From positions 22,620,025 to 22,684,024 of the forward strand of contig OU612070.1 of the NCBI GenBank assembly GCA_914767715.1: a DNA stretch of 64,000 bases, in the 5' to 3' direction. Source of the stretch: Membranipora membranacea (taxonomy: Eukaryota > Bryozoa > Gymnolaemata > Cheilostomatida > Membraniporidae). The translations under genes were made by a program, and so were the position numbers. A model generated the notes under the pieces. It made no database searches. It saw only the letters and a list, made by a program, of their open reading frames with translations, and was not told the DNA's origin. Position 1 is the first letter of the stretch, and every line of letters begins with the position of its first letter. Below are positions 45,501 through 58,523 of the stretch, piece after piece.

Positions 45501-46358
45501 AACAGAGAACCTAACATACGTCTAAGTACGCGATGTGGGCTGCACCAACAAAGCCTATTATTATAATTTTTTCATAAAACTGGCTACTGCCCATACAGAA
45601 CTGGACTTTTTCTGTGATTCAGCCAAAGAAATGAGATTCTTGAGAATATCTCTAAATTTTAAACTATCGACATTGAATAATTAGATAGTATCAAGCAAAC
45701 ACACTTTGTCGGAAGACAAAAAAAATGATCTTCAACATTGATAACTATAAACTATAACTTCAAAAGGCTATAGGAGAGATAGTCTCTGTAGAATGGTCAG
45801 CAATAACTTACATGTGTGCTGTATAAAAAATAAATTTGATTCTCTCAAGCATCTGCCTAATTTAAGCACAATTTATATATATATATATATATATATATAC
45901 TTTTATTGGCATAAGTCTCATTTGTTTAGAGAGTTTTTTCAGAAAAAGCGAAAAAATGTCTTTTTTAAAGAAACAGCAAAAATTAATCAAACAAAAGTGG
46001 AGTAAATTTCACGTTTGAATGATAAATTTGTACCCGCGAAATACTCTTTGTCAAAATACAAAATCTGTGTCTCTTTGTACTTTTGTAACCAACCTGACAT
46101 AAAGAATACAGCAGTGTGTACTGACGTTGTCCAGCTGGCTTCACTGATGCTTACTCCAAATCTCAGACTCAAAGCTTGAGTGATGGCTCCTGATATACCG
46201 TAGTTGAAGCCAGCAGCGGCAATGTATGACAGCATACAGCTGCTCAAGACTAAGTAGGGCCAAAGTTTGTCTTTGAGTCTATGCTGATGATTATCGTCTG
46301 AGATGCTGGAAATGTTTCCCTCTATGAGTTTTGTTTTTTCGGTTCTATCGGATTCCAT
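39501..46358 (-). CDS. SLC16-like monocarboxylate-transporter family protein
   Basis: Six exons on the minus strand (46094-46358, 45016-45159, 42552-42868, 41377-41646, 40369-40537, 39501-39721) join with perfect phases into 461 codons, the usual size of MCT proteins. All junctions are GT-AG. After a charged N-terminus (MESDRTEKTKLIEG), TM1 starts at KLWPYLVLSS, and the TM2-TM3 region reads SISEASWTTSVH, then LTGVLSRLISIRK. Exon 3 has the MCT hallmark YYFEKDKLNLASGATMLG followed by FLYPVPTT. Exons 4-6 hold the C-terminal six helices (GLAYGAQVANVVAVAHEF, LGSLLGGPIAG) and a Gln/Asn-rich tail. MCTs move lactate, pyruvate or related small acids with protons across the plasma membrane. The substrate is not predictable here, since the classic D/E-G-G-W-G-W motif at TM1 is replaced by KDKLWPY. 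Confidence 0.85.
42375..42535. repeat. ATT/TAA-rich microsatellite in intron 3
   Basis: A long imperfect run of ATT and AAT triplets, next to the donor of exon 3 of the transporter gene. Confidence 0.7.
45873..45899. repeat. AT microsatellite
   Basis: TATATA run in intron 1 of the transporter gene. Confidence 0.75.
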
Positions 46359-46477
46359 TCTCCTCACACTCTGCTTTATGGTATGAATTGTATTTAATGT
46401 TGTAATACAATTGACAAGTGGCTGTTTCTCCTTGTAAATATTGCTGAAAAAACGCACCCGTATGGTGTTTGTCTGAT

Positions 46478-46483
46478 CTTATA
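46478..46483 (-). promoter_or_regulatory. TATA-like element of the first transporter gene
   Basis: On the minus strand CATATAAGATCAGAC lies about 120 bp before the ATG at 46358. The paralogue at 61210 has TATAAAACTTAAGATCAGAC in the same position, so the motif is shared between copies. Confidence 0.45.
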
Positions 46484-46499
46484 TGTCATTGAGACTTTA

Positions 46500-46999
46500 G
46501 CAAAGTAGAATTTCGACTTCCGCATTCCCGATTACCTGCATTGTGATTCCCGGTTAATAGGGTTACAAAGTAGGAGGTGCAAGGGGATAAATCATAATTA
46601 GAATTTGCTGGTGACAAGCAACGCCATTGGCTAATGGGTGTAATGCCTCTTCTTTTCTCCGCCTCCCGCGGACTAGTCCACGCTGCTTTAGGGTTTTGCA
46701 TGAGTTGTAGTTGATAATTTCTCAAATAGTCAAGTGCCACCAATCACCTGCCAATGTATGGCAGGCGCAGATACATATATATATAACTTTAGAATGATAG
46801 CATTATCGGATCATAGGATTATCGCATTTTATTGCAACCGTGAATTTCAACCATGACAACGATATCTAGGCGATGGTTGAGACAAAAAGCATGAATGTCA
46901 AAATCAACCAATGCATAATTAGTTTACAGTTTAAAGGCAATTAAGCCAACATCACCAGAAGTATCGTGCTCTATCAGGGATTAACCTGCTAATTTTTAA
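46500..46999. other. Upstream spacer
   Basis: No gene supported between the transporter 5' end and the gag fragment. The ORF at 46486-46743 (-) looks accidental. Confidence 0.4.
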
Positions 47000-47050
47000 G
47001 TGCACAGAGAAACTTGTTGTGTTTATTGTGTGTTTATCGTTTATCTTGAA

Positions 47051-48430
47051 TATGCCGAACCCGTCGAATCTGATGCACAATTTAATGCCAATAAGATTGT
47101 AAATGGTCTTGATTTAAGTCAGTACATGGATGCTGTGAATGATGTTTTTCAAGAGGCATCTCAATTTTTCTGTGAGCATTATGGTAAACTTCTTGATGAG
47201 AGCATTGCTAGAGCTCTTGCTGCAGTAGAGCGTATTTTATCCAGTAGACCTGTTAGTCAGAGCCTGTTAGATACTCACATCCAGGCATGTGTACAATTAA
47301 GTGATCAGTATTTATCTATGTATGGTAAATTACATGATGGAATTCACAATGTAATTATAGATATGAACTGTATAGATAGTACCAGTACTCGACTTAGTTC
47401 TGATGGTAGTTTTTTATCAACCTCTCAATCTTCTCATGTATCTAACTCATCGTCCCATGATAGCGTGTCATTAACAATAGCCAGCCGTACAGGGGTGGTG
47501 GGTTATGAACACCAAGGAGGTGAGGAGACACAGGAGCCAAGGGTTTCTAATCATGGAAGTATTGTTGGGGAATCTAGTTGTCAACCTACTGTGGTAGCTT
47601 CTAATGCGGAGTAATCCATGCCTATCGTAAATCAGTCATATGCTAATGCTAGTGTAGGACAATCTAGTGTAGGTCTATCCACGCCTCAGTCTAGTATTGT
47701 ACAAGATGCATCAGTTGCATCTCATGTTATTACCACTCCTAGTAACACTGGTCTTATAAGTGCACATGTGCCTGTAGGTAATTCCACTGCGGTGGGTGAA
47801 ACATTGGGTATGGGTATAGGTAGGCGGGGACTTAGCAATGAGAGCATCGATAGTTCTAGGATTAATATTGTCACTGCATATTCGGATAGAATTGCTCCAA
47901 CTGTGTCTTTGGCAGGTTTCAGTGATATGAGTATAGGTGTACAGCCCCGGTTGCATAAAAGGACAACGTGGCAGGAATCCGAGTTCAAAAAGATGCCTCT
48001 CCCTAAGTTTTCAGGTAATCCCTGTGACTGACCTGAGTTCAGGGCTATATGGATGAGATATTTATCTCATGCTAAACAGGTAGAGTTGAACAGGTTCAAT
48101 AAGTATATCAGTTTAAGCTGTCTTTATTGGGTGAAGCCAAGGAGAGAGTTTCTGCTATTTACTCAACCCAGGCTAGGCCATTGGAACACATGTTCAAAGT
48201 TCTAGATAGTATTTACTCCGATGTTGGCTCTAGTCTTCAATACTCGTTATCACAACTCAGTGGTCTCGAATCGGTGAAAGAAGGTGATTACAGAGGGTTG
48301 ATAAAGTTGGTAATGTTATAGTCAGTTGGCGGAGGTGAATCAGCTGAGTGCTGTAAATTTGACTCATGTTGATGATATCACTGATCGTCTCCCATATTCG
48401 ATTACATCCCTGTGGATGAATCAATATCAG
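47051..48430 (+). pseudogene. BEL/Pao gag (DUF1759-like) fragment
   Basis: A Ser/Thr-rich region with alpha-helical N-terminus (LSQYMDAVNDVFQEA) leads to FKKMPLPKFSGNPCD, then PEFRAIWMRYLSHAK and LLGEAKERVSAIYS, HMFKVLDSIYSDVG and SQLAEVNQLSAVNL. This is the DUF1759 capsid signature of BEL/Pao elements (LPKFSGDP-W-x-x-F, then repeated helices). Lesions are a TAA at about 47612, a TGA in place of the Trp after NPCD at about 48030, and frameshifts near 48118 and 48320. Homology ends abruptly at about 48430, where minus-strand sequence of the same kind of element begins. Dead copy, no LTR seen. Confidence 0.7.
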
Positions 48431-48431
48431 T

Positions 48432-48690
48432 CTATGTGCGTAGACGATCGTATTATTGTTTGGTAGAGTATTTGGATCAATGACCCATGGATACTTGTAT
48501 GTATTTGCAGCGATCGGACATCGCATGCATTTGCATGCAACACACTTAGGATTGATAGCAGCGCCCAACTCCTCCCCTTGGATGAAGTTGTCGATCTGAC
48601 TTGTCAAAGCTCTAGACAGATTGCATTGAACACCTGTCAGCTTGTCTCTGACCATAACATGGCAGCCAACCAGACTATACAATACCACAA
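48432..48690 (-). pseudogene. BEL/Pao pol fragment (protease-RT linker), inverted
   Basis: The minus strand reads LTSQIDNFIQGEELGAAINP, then CVACKCMRCPI and YPWVIDPNTLPNNN. The Cys-x2-Cys-x2-Cys cluster followed by a Tyr-Pro-Trp...Leu-Pro-x-Asn motif is the linker between protease and reverse transcriptase in BEL/Pao polyproteins. It faces the plus-strand gag fragment at about 48431, so the two pieces were joined by inversion or nested insertion. Confidence 0.6.
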
Positions 48691-48699
48691 TATCGGAGT

Positions 48700-51600
48700 G
48701 ATCCTATAACTAAAGCTCCCAGGTCCCCGCAATCCCAACTGGACGGACAAGGTCATTGTCATGTGTCTACTTTTAGAATTAGATTTAAATGTTCGTTTGA
48801 ATCTATACACTCTTGTTTACCTTATACCTTACCTTATATAATTCATTGCATAATTTATCTTCATTTATGTACTTTAAAAACACTTTATCTTTAAATAATC
48901 TCAGTCCATAATATAATATCCAATTTGTATGAAATTGATGCTATTTGAGAGTTTTCCAATCCTACATTAATAGGTGCAGTGCCAACCAAAATTCCATCTC
49001 ATTATTCTTCTGATATTATTAAGGCTAGTAAATTAAGGCTAGTAGTTTAAAGTATTGTCAGAACCAGTGTTCAGTTGATAAAACCTGTTGTTCTAACATA
49101 CAGAGATTACTATTAAAAATGTGTTTACAAATACAAATCAATTTCAAAACAATTATTTTGCCCTGTGACGGAGTTATAACGACGTACACTAAGAGTGATC
49201 CTGATACATAAACAACATGAACACACGAGACCAAGACCACCCTTAGATGGTTACCTAAATAAATGATAAATCACAAACTTTAGCTCTCAAATGACTGTGA
49301 AAACTCTTACGCACATCTAAAATCTGATATTCTCAACCTACATACAGGTGATGTACCAACAGGCATGTCCTTCAAAATTAGTGCCTGTATTCCTATGCAT
49401 GGTTGCGGTTTATACGCCTGCTATGGGGATTCAAGCCTACTGATAGCCAACAATGAATTTACTTGAAACCAGTTTGATAACATCAGTGTGGAAGCTAAAT
49501 GAAATTACGGTAGAGACACGGGGGGGTAGGTAAATATTGACATTCTATCATAGACATCGATAAATAGATGCCTACTCAGTTTTTGAGGTTTTCGTTATTA
49601 CTGGTTGACCAAAATCAGTGGTAGGGATTTGTAGCTTGTTATCTTGATGAATTTGTCTGGAAAAAGCCTGTTACCCCCAGATAGTAGGCAGGATACGTGG
49701 GTTAGTTTATCAGCTAGCCCATTAAGTTCATTCTTGCACAAATCCATACCACTGATTTCTAATATACAGGAGATTCACGAAAAGTGGAGCGACTCCCAAG
49801 AGCGGCTTAGGTTTCTATTGGCTCCATTTCTATGCTTTCTATATACCGTTGGAAAGCGCTTGATACAAGGAAGATGTTAATCCAAATTAAAATTGCTTTG
49901 CGTCATCTGGCGTCACGCTATTCACCAAAACACTAATATTTTATGTCAATAGCAGCATTGATCATGAAACAATAGGATATTTGAATATGACAGAACAGGC
50001 TTAAAAATGCACTATGTTGTATATTTAAAGGGCAACCAGGGTTTCAAATAACTTCTCATTGGCCATCATTGATTTATAGCAGATTGCACGTTCTGCAGAG
50101 GGAAAAAGACAAAATCTAATTCTGATGATTACTCAGCAAGAATTCTTCTGAAACATTTCATCCATCAGGTACTCAAACTCAGCTAAAATAGAATACCACA
50201 GAGCAGTTTCCTGTGCCTGTTATTATTTAGCCTGTGCTCTATCATCATTACAGCAATGTCGTGGAACCTCCCCTAAACCGAAGTGTTACCCAGCTTAGAG
50301 TCAGCAACTAGTTCGAGTTTTGCATCGCGTAATGCACAAAGCTGATGCTGCCTAACACATTATTTACTACCCAAGAATGCATTGCTGCGAAACCTCAATT
50401 GCCCTTTAAACATTTTATTTTTGTCACAGTCACACTAGTGACAATAACACAGAATATGTAAAATCCTAAAATTCTTCATCCAAATATGTAAAGCTAAATG
50501 ACCGGTGCGAGTACTGTTACATTTTCATTATTTATTCACAATTTATACACGTTCAACGGCATTAATCCAAATTCGACAATCCAAACCACTTCCGGCACTA
50601 AGGGTTTCATTTCCATCAGGACGGTAGGGTTCCCCTAAAATAGTCATCCAAGGCAAGGAGCTAAGTACGTGGACATTCAATTGTCACTATGATGCAGCCT
50701 GCCATCCATCTTAAATTAGCCCTGACAACATAAATATAAATATTAAAATACAAAGCCGTGCACTCGCAAATACCAAACAATGACTACTCATAACTGTCCA
50801 ATTGACCATCTGTAATATTCCACACCAGTCATCTAGCTAAATTTTTATTTTTTATCAAAATAGTATAGAAGAACATATATTGTTTTTGTTATTGAAAATC
50901 ACATTCCTTGTACACATTTGCCTTCAAAATAGGCCTTTTTTAGTTCCTTCGGGTAATTTTGAGGTTCGTTATTACATGAAAAAAAGATTTAACTAACTAC
51001 ACATCAAATCAGGTCAACTGGAAACATCTCTGTTTCATTCATAAGAAATTATTATCTGATTACCCAAGTAGAGATTATGTTGTATTATTTGCCACAGATT
51101 TGGATAAACGTATCCAAACTTGTCAAATACCATCATATAACAAAGTTGAAATCATAACTCACACCTTCCAAGGAATATAAATATGGAATTCAAATTGGGA
51201 TAGGTGACAAATTGTGATTTAAGAGGTGAGTCACCCCCAGAGATCAGATTTGCTTACTGTGTTCAGCAACATCCACGCCGCTGTTATCAGTCGGTTTACT
51301 AAATCATAAAATAAGGAAAAAAACAGCATATCATACCATGTTTTGTCATTGAGAAAATAATCAAACATCCCCTACTGATAGAAATGCGACCTTGTAGAGC
51401 GTTAATGATGGTTTTCAATTACACATTGGCCATGCCGTTGTCATGAGGAGTCAATGCACGCAGAGGATACAATAAATCATGTCAGGTGCTCAAATTGTGT
51501 TAGATAAATTACGAAGTGCACAGATGAGCTGAGGAGCAAATAATACTTTTCTTTACATGGTGGTGTCCACTCCCAAAGTCTTTGTAGGAGAATATTTTCT

Positions 51601-52827
51601 CCATATATACACATTTTTAAGTCTCTAGAATTGATAACTTGTGTTATTTATGCTGTCAGAGTAGAATTCAGCTGTGAGGACACCCAAAAGAAACCTCATG
51701 TCTGGCACATAATTATGCGTCGCTTCGTCGTGCACAAAAAAGCACTCAGGAGCAAAATTGAAGGAATATGATGATAAATAATTCAACCTCACCTTCTTTA
51801 TGAACCGTTATTCAAAAATCAAGAAGAAAACCAGTTTCCTCTCTATGCTACAGCTGCCTGAAAGTTCCCTTTCCAGCAAAATACGTGATTTTCGTGCAGT
51901 CATGACGCGACGTCAAGAGACTTTACGTCCTCGATTCTCATAGAAATAAACTCCTACCTAGATTGTCTTCCATATATGTCAAAATCAACTCAATCGGACA
52001 ACTTTTTTTAGGCGTTACTATACCTTGTTGGTATATTTAAACCATCTAATAGTACAACCATATGACCGTATGAATATAGGAACGAGTCTAAATGACTTGG
52101 AGCAATGTTTACGAGTCAATATTTGTAGGTCTTTAATCCTCGACTTAGCGGCACTAGTAAATCGACTTCGGCCCATGAATCTAGAAATGTTTGGCTATCA
52201 CTAAGGAGTTATCTGATTGAGAGAAAATGTGACAAATAAAACTAATATTGTAATATTCGGCGTATATGAAGATAAAAAAGCATTAAAAAGCCAAATGTCT
52301 TTTAGTGTAATCAACATCAAACCAGGGGTTATCATAGCTCACGAGTAGGGCTGTTTACTGCTGAAATATTAGTGTAGTGTCAAAAGTGATTGACCAAGAT
52401 TTTGAGGGTACTTTGACATGGAATATTGCCACTAGCAGGAGTTCCTGAACTCCCTCTCTACCATTAAAATTTTTGTCATCTTTAAAGTATGACAAGTGGA
52501 CAAGATTAAGTAACTTAGTTAACAGCGCAGCCTTGCTTTAATAACCTTTTTTTAGCTGTTTAGTGTAACTCTCTGGTCTTTCAACATTCCAGTATTTAAT
52601 TGTAGTACCCTGAAAATGTGTTTGAAACTCTGTGTATTGGGCTGACCACACCCAACTGCATCAAGAAGGGTTGCGGTCAACTTATACCAGGTATGGCTTT
52701 AGCCAGCTAGATATATGAGGTAGTAGACTGCTCATGCATGTCCCAAGCCAAATTATTTGGTGTGGAAAATGCTTAATAGACTCTGTATGCAGTTGACAAA
52801 CTCAATTTGAGCAGTTGATAGTTGTGT
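48700..52827. other. Non-coding spacer
   Basis: I see no supported gene in these 4.1 kb. The ORF at 49644-49880 ends in a TATACCGTTGGAAAGCGC motif shared with other spacers. Short AAGGCTAGTA duplication at about 49020-49048. Confidence 0.45.
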
Positions 52828-52835
52828 GTTGGTGT

Positions 52836-53360
52836 CATAGAGTTATTATATACTCTAGAGTGGACAATGCAGTGCTCAAAACGTCCTACTTAATTATTGC
52901 GCAACCCCATGGCGCACGTAATCTGGATGTGCATGGCTAGTGCCTGTAACATATAACTTATCATTGAAAATATTAGAACTGGGCATACAAATTGAGATTA
53001 TGGAGCACTTTAAGCCATTTTTCTCAGAGAATTTCACATGTCACACCATCTATATCACTTGCAGGTATTCTCTCTTGCAGTCAGTGTAAAAGTTTTCCAT
53101 ATTCTCCCATTAAAATAAGCCAAAATATCAGCCGCAAACACGTCATTTTAAATCGAAATCACAAGACTAGCTCATAGTTCTTGCCAGTCGTACTAATAGT
53201 CCTGTCTCTCACACTTTTGTGTTACACACCAAGACAGCTTATTTTATCTGTTCAGTACCAGCCTTAATCTAAGTATTTCTGTATTAAAAATCAAAACAAG
53301 TCACACAGAACAGCCAGTGTACACGGCATACAAAAACTGGTATATTGTACATTACATACC
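52836..53360 (+). repeat. Left inverted terminal/subterminal region of the P element
   Basis: The 34-bp perfect terminus is followed by a diverged gap, then long blocks shared with the right end, such as GCCTGTAACATATAACTTAT and GAGATTATGGAGCACTTTAA. An internal direct duplication follows: TAGTTCTTGCCA and TTTATTTTATCTG recur at about 53178 and 53407. The terminal TATTATATACTCTAGAGT is itself partly palindromic. Confidence 0.85.
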
Positions 53361-53813
53361 TTCATACATGCAAAAATATGAATGATAATTAGTTTGTGCC
53401 TCTGATAGTTCTTGCCATCCATATTAGGCCAGTCCTGTATCTTAAATTAAATATTACACAATCAATGAGTTTATTTTATCTGCCCAATAACAGCTTCTGT
53501 GAATTATTTTTGATTATGTTGTGTACCCACAGGAAGCCTGTGAAAAGGCTGTTTGGAGGTGGATAATTCGTCATTAGCAGTTGCAATTAACATTATTTTC
53601 AGATTCATATTTCAACTATCAATAAATCCCAGGTATAAGATTCTGGTTTTAGTTATGAGAGTTTTTAAATTCCCACAGCCAGTGCTGCCCAGAGGGCGAC
53701 CACAGGTGTCCGTTTTTGCCAAAATAATCAGACATACACAGCAAGCCATTGAATGTTGAGCGAAGATTCACAGTAAAATAAACGAAATTTTCCAGATAAT
53801 TTTACTACGATTT

Positions 53814-53827
53814 CCCCCCCCCCCCCC
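53814..53827. repeat. C14 homopolymer
   Basis: A 14-base C run about 100 bp upstream of the transposase start codon. The length should be treated with care because such runs are error-prone. Confidence 0.8.
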
Positions 53828-53927
53828 ACCCTGCAGTCTGGTAAGTTATATAATTTTTGCAATTCATGATATTTACATGTATAGGGCGGTCAGGTCTGAG
53901 TTATCAGTCTTAGTTTTGCAGCACACG

Positions 53928-56900
53928 ATGGAGGCAGCTCTTTCAACTAGCGGGACTTCTAAACCTCAATCAGCTGTTGAAGGGACTACAGAGGTATTTA
54001 TTAGTATAATTCCAGTTGTATTTTGCAGTATGTAGTGAGAATTGAAATCTTCAAACCGCAAGTCATATCATTGTTCAAAGTTTTATCATTTGCACCAAGC
54101 TCTGGGTTCGACCTAAAAACAATATTTTGATTCATGGGCTGGAGCCTTATAAAAAATCTGTTATAATAATGCTGAGGAACACAATATCATTTCACTCAGA
54201 AGAAAATCTGACTTTAATGATTAAGAATTCTTCTGTTTTTTTGACAGGCTCATCATAAAAAAACATTTGATTCAAAGGGAGGGGAGAGGGTTGTGAATAG
54301 AATATTTATAGATACAGTAATTATGACCATATTTATTATGGTCCTGTATTTGATCCATTTTCAAATCATGATGTAATAATATTTACATGAAAGAAGTGCT
54401 TGTATAATGACGGGTTGGCAATTTTTAAATAGGTGGTATGGGAAAATAGAACATGAAAAATGGTTTACACATATTTTTTTAGGAGCGGAAAAGTAGGAGC
54501 AACTGCTGCGTCTTCAATTGTTCTAACAATCCATCAAAAAGACCTGAGCTAGCGTTTCTAACAAACCCAAGTCTCCGTCAAAAATGGATCGAGGCTATAA
54601 AAAGAGAACGCTGGCAACCCTCGAGTTACACTGTTGTTTGCAGTGAACATTTCACCATAGACTCATATCGACGACCGCCAGGCCTGGAAGAAAGACCATT
54701 GCTAAAGCGTGGAATTATTCCTAACAGATTTGATTCTTATCCAGCTTACCTGCAGCCACCAACTGAAAAACATCGCCGACTCCTGACTCGCACCGCATCG
54801 GCAGAGCCATTGAGGAGACTCCTGACCCGAATGCCGAGTCGCCTATCACTAGCCACGGTGAATCATTCTCTACAGCAACGACGCCAAGCAGGCTATGGAG
54901 TAGACCTATCGGCCGGCCAATACAATCACCAAGCATCAGGATTCCAATACTCAGGCAACATGTGAACACTTTAAAAAAGAAAGTGACCAGGCTAGAAAGG
55001 AAACTGGATATTCAACCAAATTTACTGCAAGTGCTGCAACAGGAAAACAAGTTGCAATCAGCAAAACTGAGTTCCATAGATGGATGTCTTTCGGAATTAG
55101 TTGAGAATCAAGCGAAGAATGTTCACCGAAAAACAAAGAAAGACTTCAGTGATAGAATTAAAGAATTCGCAATCACAATGCATTACTACTCGCCAAAGGC
55201 TTATGAATACTTGCGAGAAAACTTCAGGCTACCAACATCTCGAACTATTAGACCTTGGTTAGAAACAGTAGACTGCGAACCAGGATTTCTGTCAGATATC
55301 ATAAAGTCGGTGAATGTTCAGAACGGTGACAATTTGTAGAGTCTTGTTGTTGACAGCATGTCAATCCGAAAAAAGCTTGTTGTCGGTAATTCAAAAACCA
55401 AAGTTCTTGGTCATGTGACAATCGGTGATACAAGCAAATTGGCTGGCGAGGCCCTCGTTTTCCTGTTGGTACCAATATTAGGTGGCATCAGATTCCCGAC
55501 CGGCTACTTTTTTGTGGAAAAAATAGACAGTGATCTACAATCCCAGCTGATCAAAGAATGCTTGAAACTAACTGCAGAAGAGAACATAACTGTTATCAAT
55601 GTTACTTGTGATGATTGCCAGTCGAACCTCAGCACGTTGAAGAAACTAGGTGCTAACATTCCATCTAAAACTAGCTTCAAACATCCAAGCCAGGATCATG
55701 ATGTTTATGTTACCCTCGATCCAGTTCACATGATGAAACTTGGCAGAAATGCGTTTGGAACGTACCGACAGTTCAAATCTAGTTCTGGCACAATTAACTA
55801 TAAGTATGTTGAAGAACTGGTGAACATTCAGGAGGAAACTGGTGTACGACTTGCTAATAAGCTTACGAAACGACATCTTAACTGGAAAAACATGAAAATG
55901 AAAATGAAACTTGCTGCTCAGATGCTTTCATCCTCAGTAGCAGATGCCCTTGATTACCTCAAATCAACTGACAATCCATTCAAGGAGGCCGCCCTAACAA
56001 TCGAGTTCATTCGAGAGGTAAGATAAGAATCATAACTCAATTCTGTTTCTAGGCTTCTTAAGCATAACCACCGAATCCTGTTGAAAGTATTGTTGCATAT
56101 TTATAGAGTTTAAAACCTCAATGTCATTTTTAAGACTTGAAAAGGGAAATGTGTACGGTTTTGTGCAGGGACTTCTCCATGTTTGTAACAACAATTTTGA
56201 GAGTTGCTCAAATATAGCAGTTGTCTACTCTTTTCACAAAAAAGAGAAAATTTCTCAAGCTTTGAGCTTTGAGTTTTGAATATGACATGCATGTTAGCAA
56301 ACAGCCACTGCACAAACCTGGATTAGGATTATAATAGCCATTTCTTATCTTTTAATGTTTTACAGATGGATAAGATCTTTGACATCCTGAACTGCCACAA
56401 TCCGTATGGAAAAGGATCTAAGAGTCCGATCACCAGAAACAATCTAACTAACATTCAGGCGCATGTAGAACTATCACTCACATATCTAGAAAAAACTCAA
56501 ACTCATGGATAACAAACTATTCACAGAGAGCAAAAGAAAAACTTTTATCATAGGACTGCGGACAGCTGCTCGCTCATTCATAGGAATTACTAAGTACGTG
56601 CTTGAGAAGTTTCCGAACTCGATGTACATTCTGGCCTACAAACTTGGGCAAGACCATATCGAGACGTTGTGTAGCAAAATCAGGTATAAGTCTGGCTTCA
56701 ATAACAATCCAGATGTAATACAGTTCAAATCAGCTTTGAAATCCCTGCTAGCAAAAAGCGATATTGCTGCAAGCCCTAATGCCAACAACATTGATTTAGA
56801 AACTGTTGCTGACTCGCCCTCGTTGCTCATCAGATCTCTCTCTAAACTGCAAAAGAAAACCGCGGAAGACGATGATGTGGATTATGACGACTCCTTCAGC

Positions 56901-57955
56901 GATGATAGCTTCTCCCTGGAGCTGCCTAAAATAGCCACAGATGTAACAGAATATATCGGTAAGTCATAAAACTGAAACAACATTATTGTATCAAATAGTC
57001 ATTCAGAGAAATGTACTTTTAGCATAACTAGGCGTGGTTGAATTCAGTACTAAGAAGATTTGTATTTGCTCCAACATTATTGATTCAGTTCTGCAACATT
57101 GACACCATATTTACACCATTTCCAAGATGTGTTTTGCCATCCATTATCGAACGGAGAAAAAGATTCCAGGCAAAATAAAGTTCTTCAATTAAATTGAGCT
57201 TAAATTATTTTATCAGTCCATTGTCGTCTGAATAAATTATAATCCTATGAGCGCACAGGACAAAATCATTTATCATACAAAAATCCCTAACGATAGCAGC
57301 TCAGTGTGGTTTGTGTATACAGCCAGCTGCTGCCCCAGCCAACCTCTGTTAAACTTCAAATCTCAGTAAAACTTGGTAAATTATTATAGATCGAGATAAC
57401 ATGACCCAAAATTTTCGTCGCACCCTTTTCATCATCTATTTAACCTTGTCAAGATTCGTTATAGTTCATATATGTATACTTTGAGATTTGTGCGTTCAAT
57501 TACCAACTTGAATATTGTTTGATATCTTTACAGCTGGTTATGTAAAGAGAAGCTTGTAACTAAGGTGCAATGACTGCATAGACTTCATCACAGCGGAGCC
57601 AGAAAAAGCAATAAGAGATGAAACTACACTAATAAGTATAAAGAATCGTGGGGGTTTGACGATCCCAAATACGCCTATGCTCAGATTATGTAAGGCAGCT
57701 GAGCAATGTACACGGTCGTTACAAGTTTAAGATAGCGCCGCAATTAAACGTGTTCAGGCCCATACACTGACATATACACTACTCAATAATATTCATCGAG
57801 ACTTTAAATGTGCCAGTCATGGTACAGAATTGATCAAAACAATAATTCAGCGATATACTATAATCCGAATTAAATACGAAGCTTCAAAACTAGATCCGAA
57901 ACAAGACAATATGAGACAGAAGCTGAATAGATTAGTGGTTTTTAGTCATGTTTAA
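53928..57955 (+). pseudogene. THAP-domain P-element transposase (THAP9-like), damaged
   Basis: Exons at 53928-53993, 54483-56017, 56366-56958 and 57534-57955 follow the family order. Exon 2 opens with the C2CH THAP finger: SNCCVFNC, a Trp in RQKWIEAI, VCSEHF and the closing LKRGIIPNRF. A Ser/Pro linker, a leucine-zipper coiled coil (VNTLKKKVTRLERKL), YSPKAYEYLREN and SRTIRPWL follow, then VVDSMSIRK (likely first catalytic Asp) and HVTIGD. Exon 3 has ILAYKLGQDHIETLCSKIR, typical of THAP9/P. Exon 4 has RCNDCIDF and SIKNRGGLTIPN. Lesions: frameshift in the linker near 54800, TAG at 55337-55339, an extra A near 56490, a disturbed frame near 57550 and a TAA at about 57730. The enzyme would cut and paste the element using GTP as cofactor in known relatives. 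Confidence 0.85.
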
Positions 57956-58014
57956 ATTATGCAATATATATGTACGTGTTAGCAAGTTTCATTCATATTT
58001 TTGTACCCCTGACG

Positions 58015-58523
58015 TATAAACGTACTGAATACCAGTTCTTGTATGACATGTACACTGGCTGCTCTGTGTGATTTTTTTTTTATTTTCAATACATAAATAC
58101 AGATACTGATCAGATAAAATAAGCTGCCTTGATGTGTAACAGGACATATTCAGTATGCCTGGCAAGAACTATGAGCTTGCTCTGTAATTGCGATTTAAGA
58201 TGACGTGTTTGCGGCTGATATTTTGGCTCATTTTAATGGGAAAATATGGAAAATTTTTACACTGACTGCAAGAGAGAATACCTGCAAGTGATATAGATGG
58301 TGTGACATGTGAAATTTTCTGAGAAAAACGGCTTAAAGTGCTCCATAATCTCAATTTGTAAGCCCAGTTCTAATATTTTTCAATGATAAGTTATATGTTA
58401 CAGGCACTAGCCAAGCACAACCAGATTGCCTCGTTGTCATGGATTTCGCAATAATTAAGTAGGACAAAAACTGATGCTATTTTTGTACACATTGTCCACT
58501 CTAGAGTATATAATAACTCTATG
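58015..58523 (-). repeat. Right inverted terminal/subterminal region of the P element
   Basis: Reverse complement of the left region with scattered substitutions. The first 34 bp inward from 58523 are identical. It begins about 60 bp after the transposase stop codon. Confidence 0.85.

Noticed and set aside
53553-53759. 68-codon ORF upstream of the P transposase
   Set aside because: Lies between the left end and the transposase start codon with no domain and no splice link to the THAP exon.
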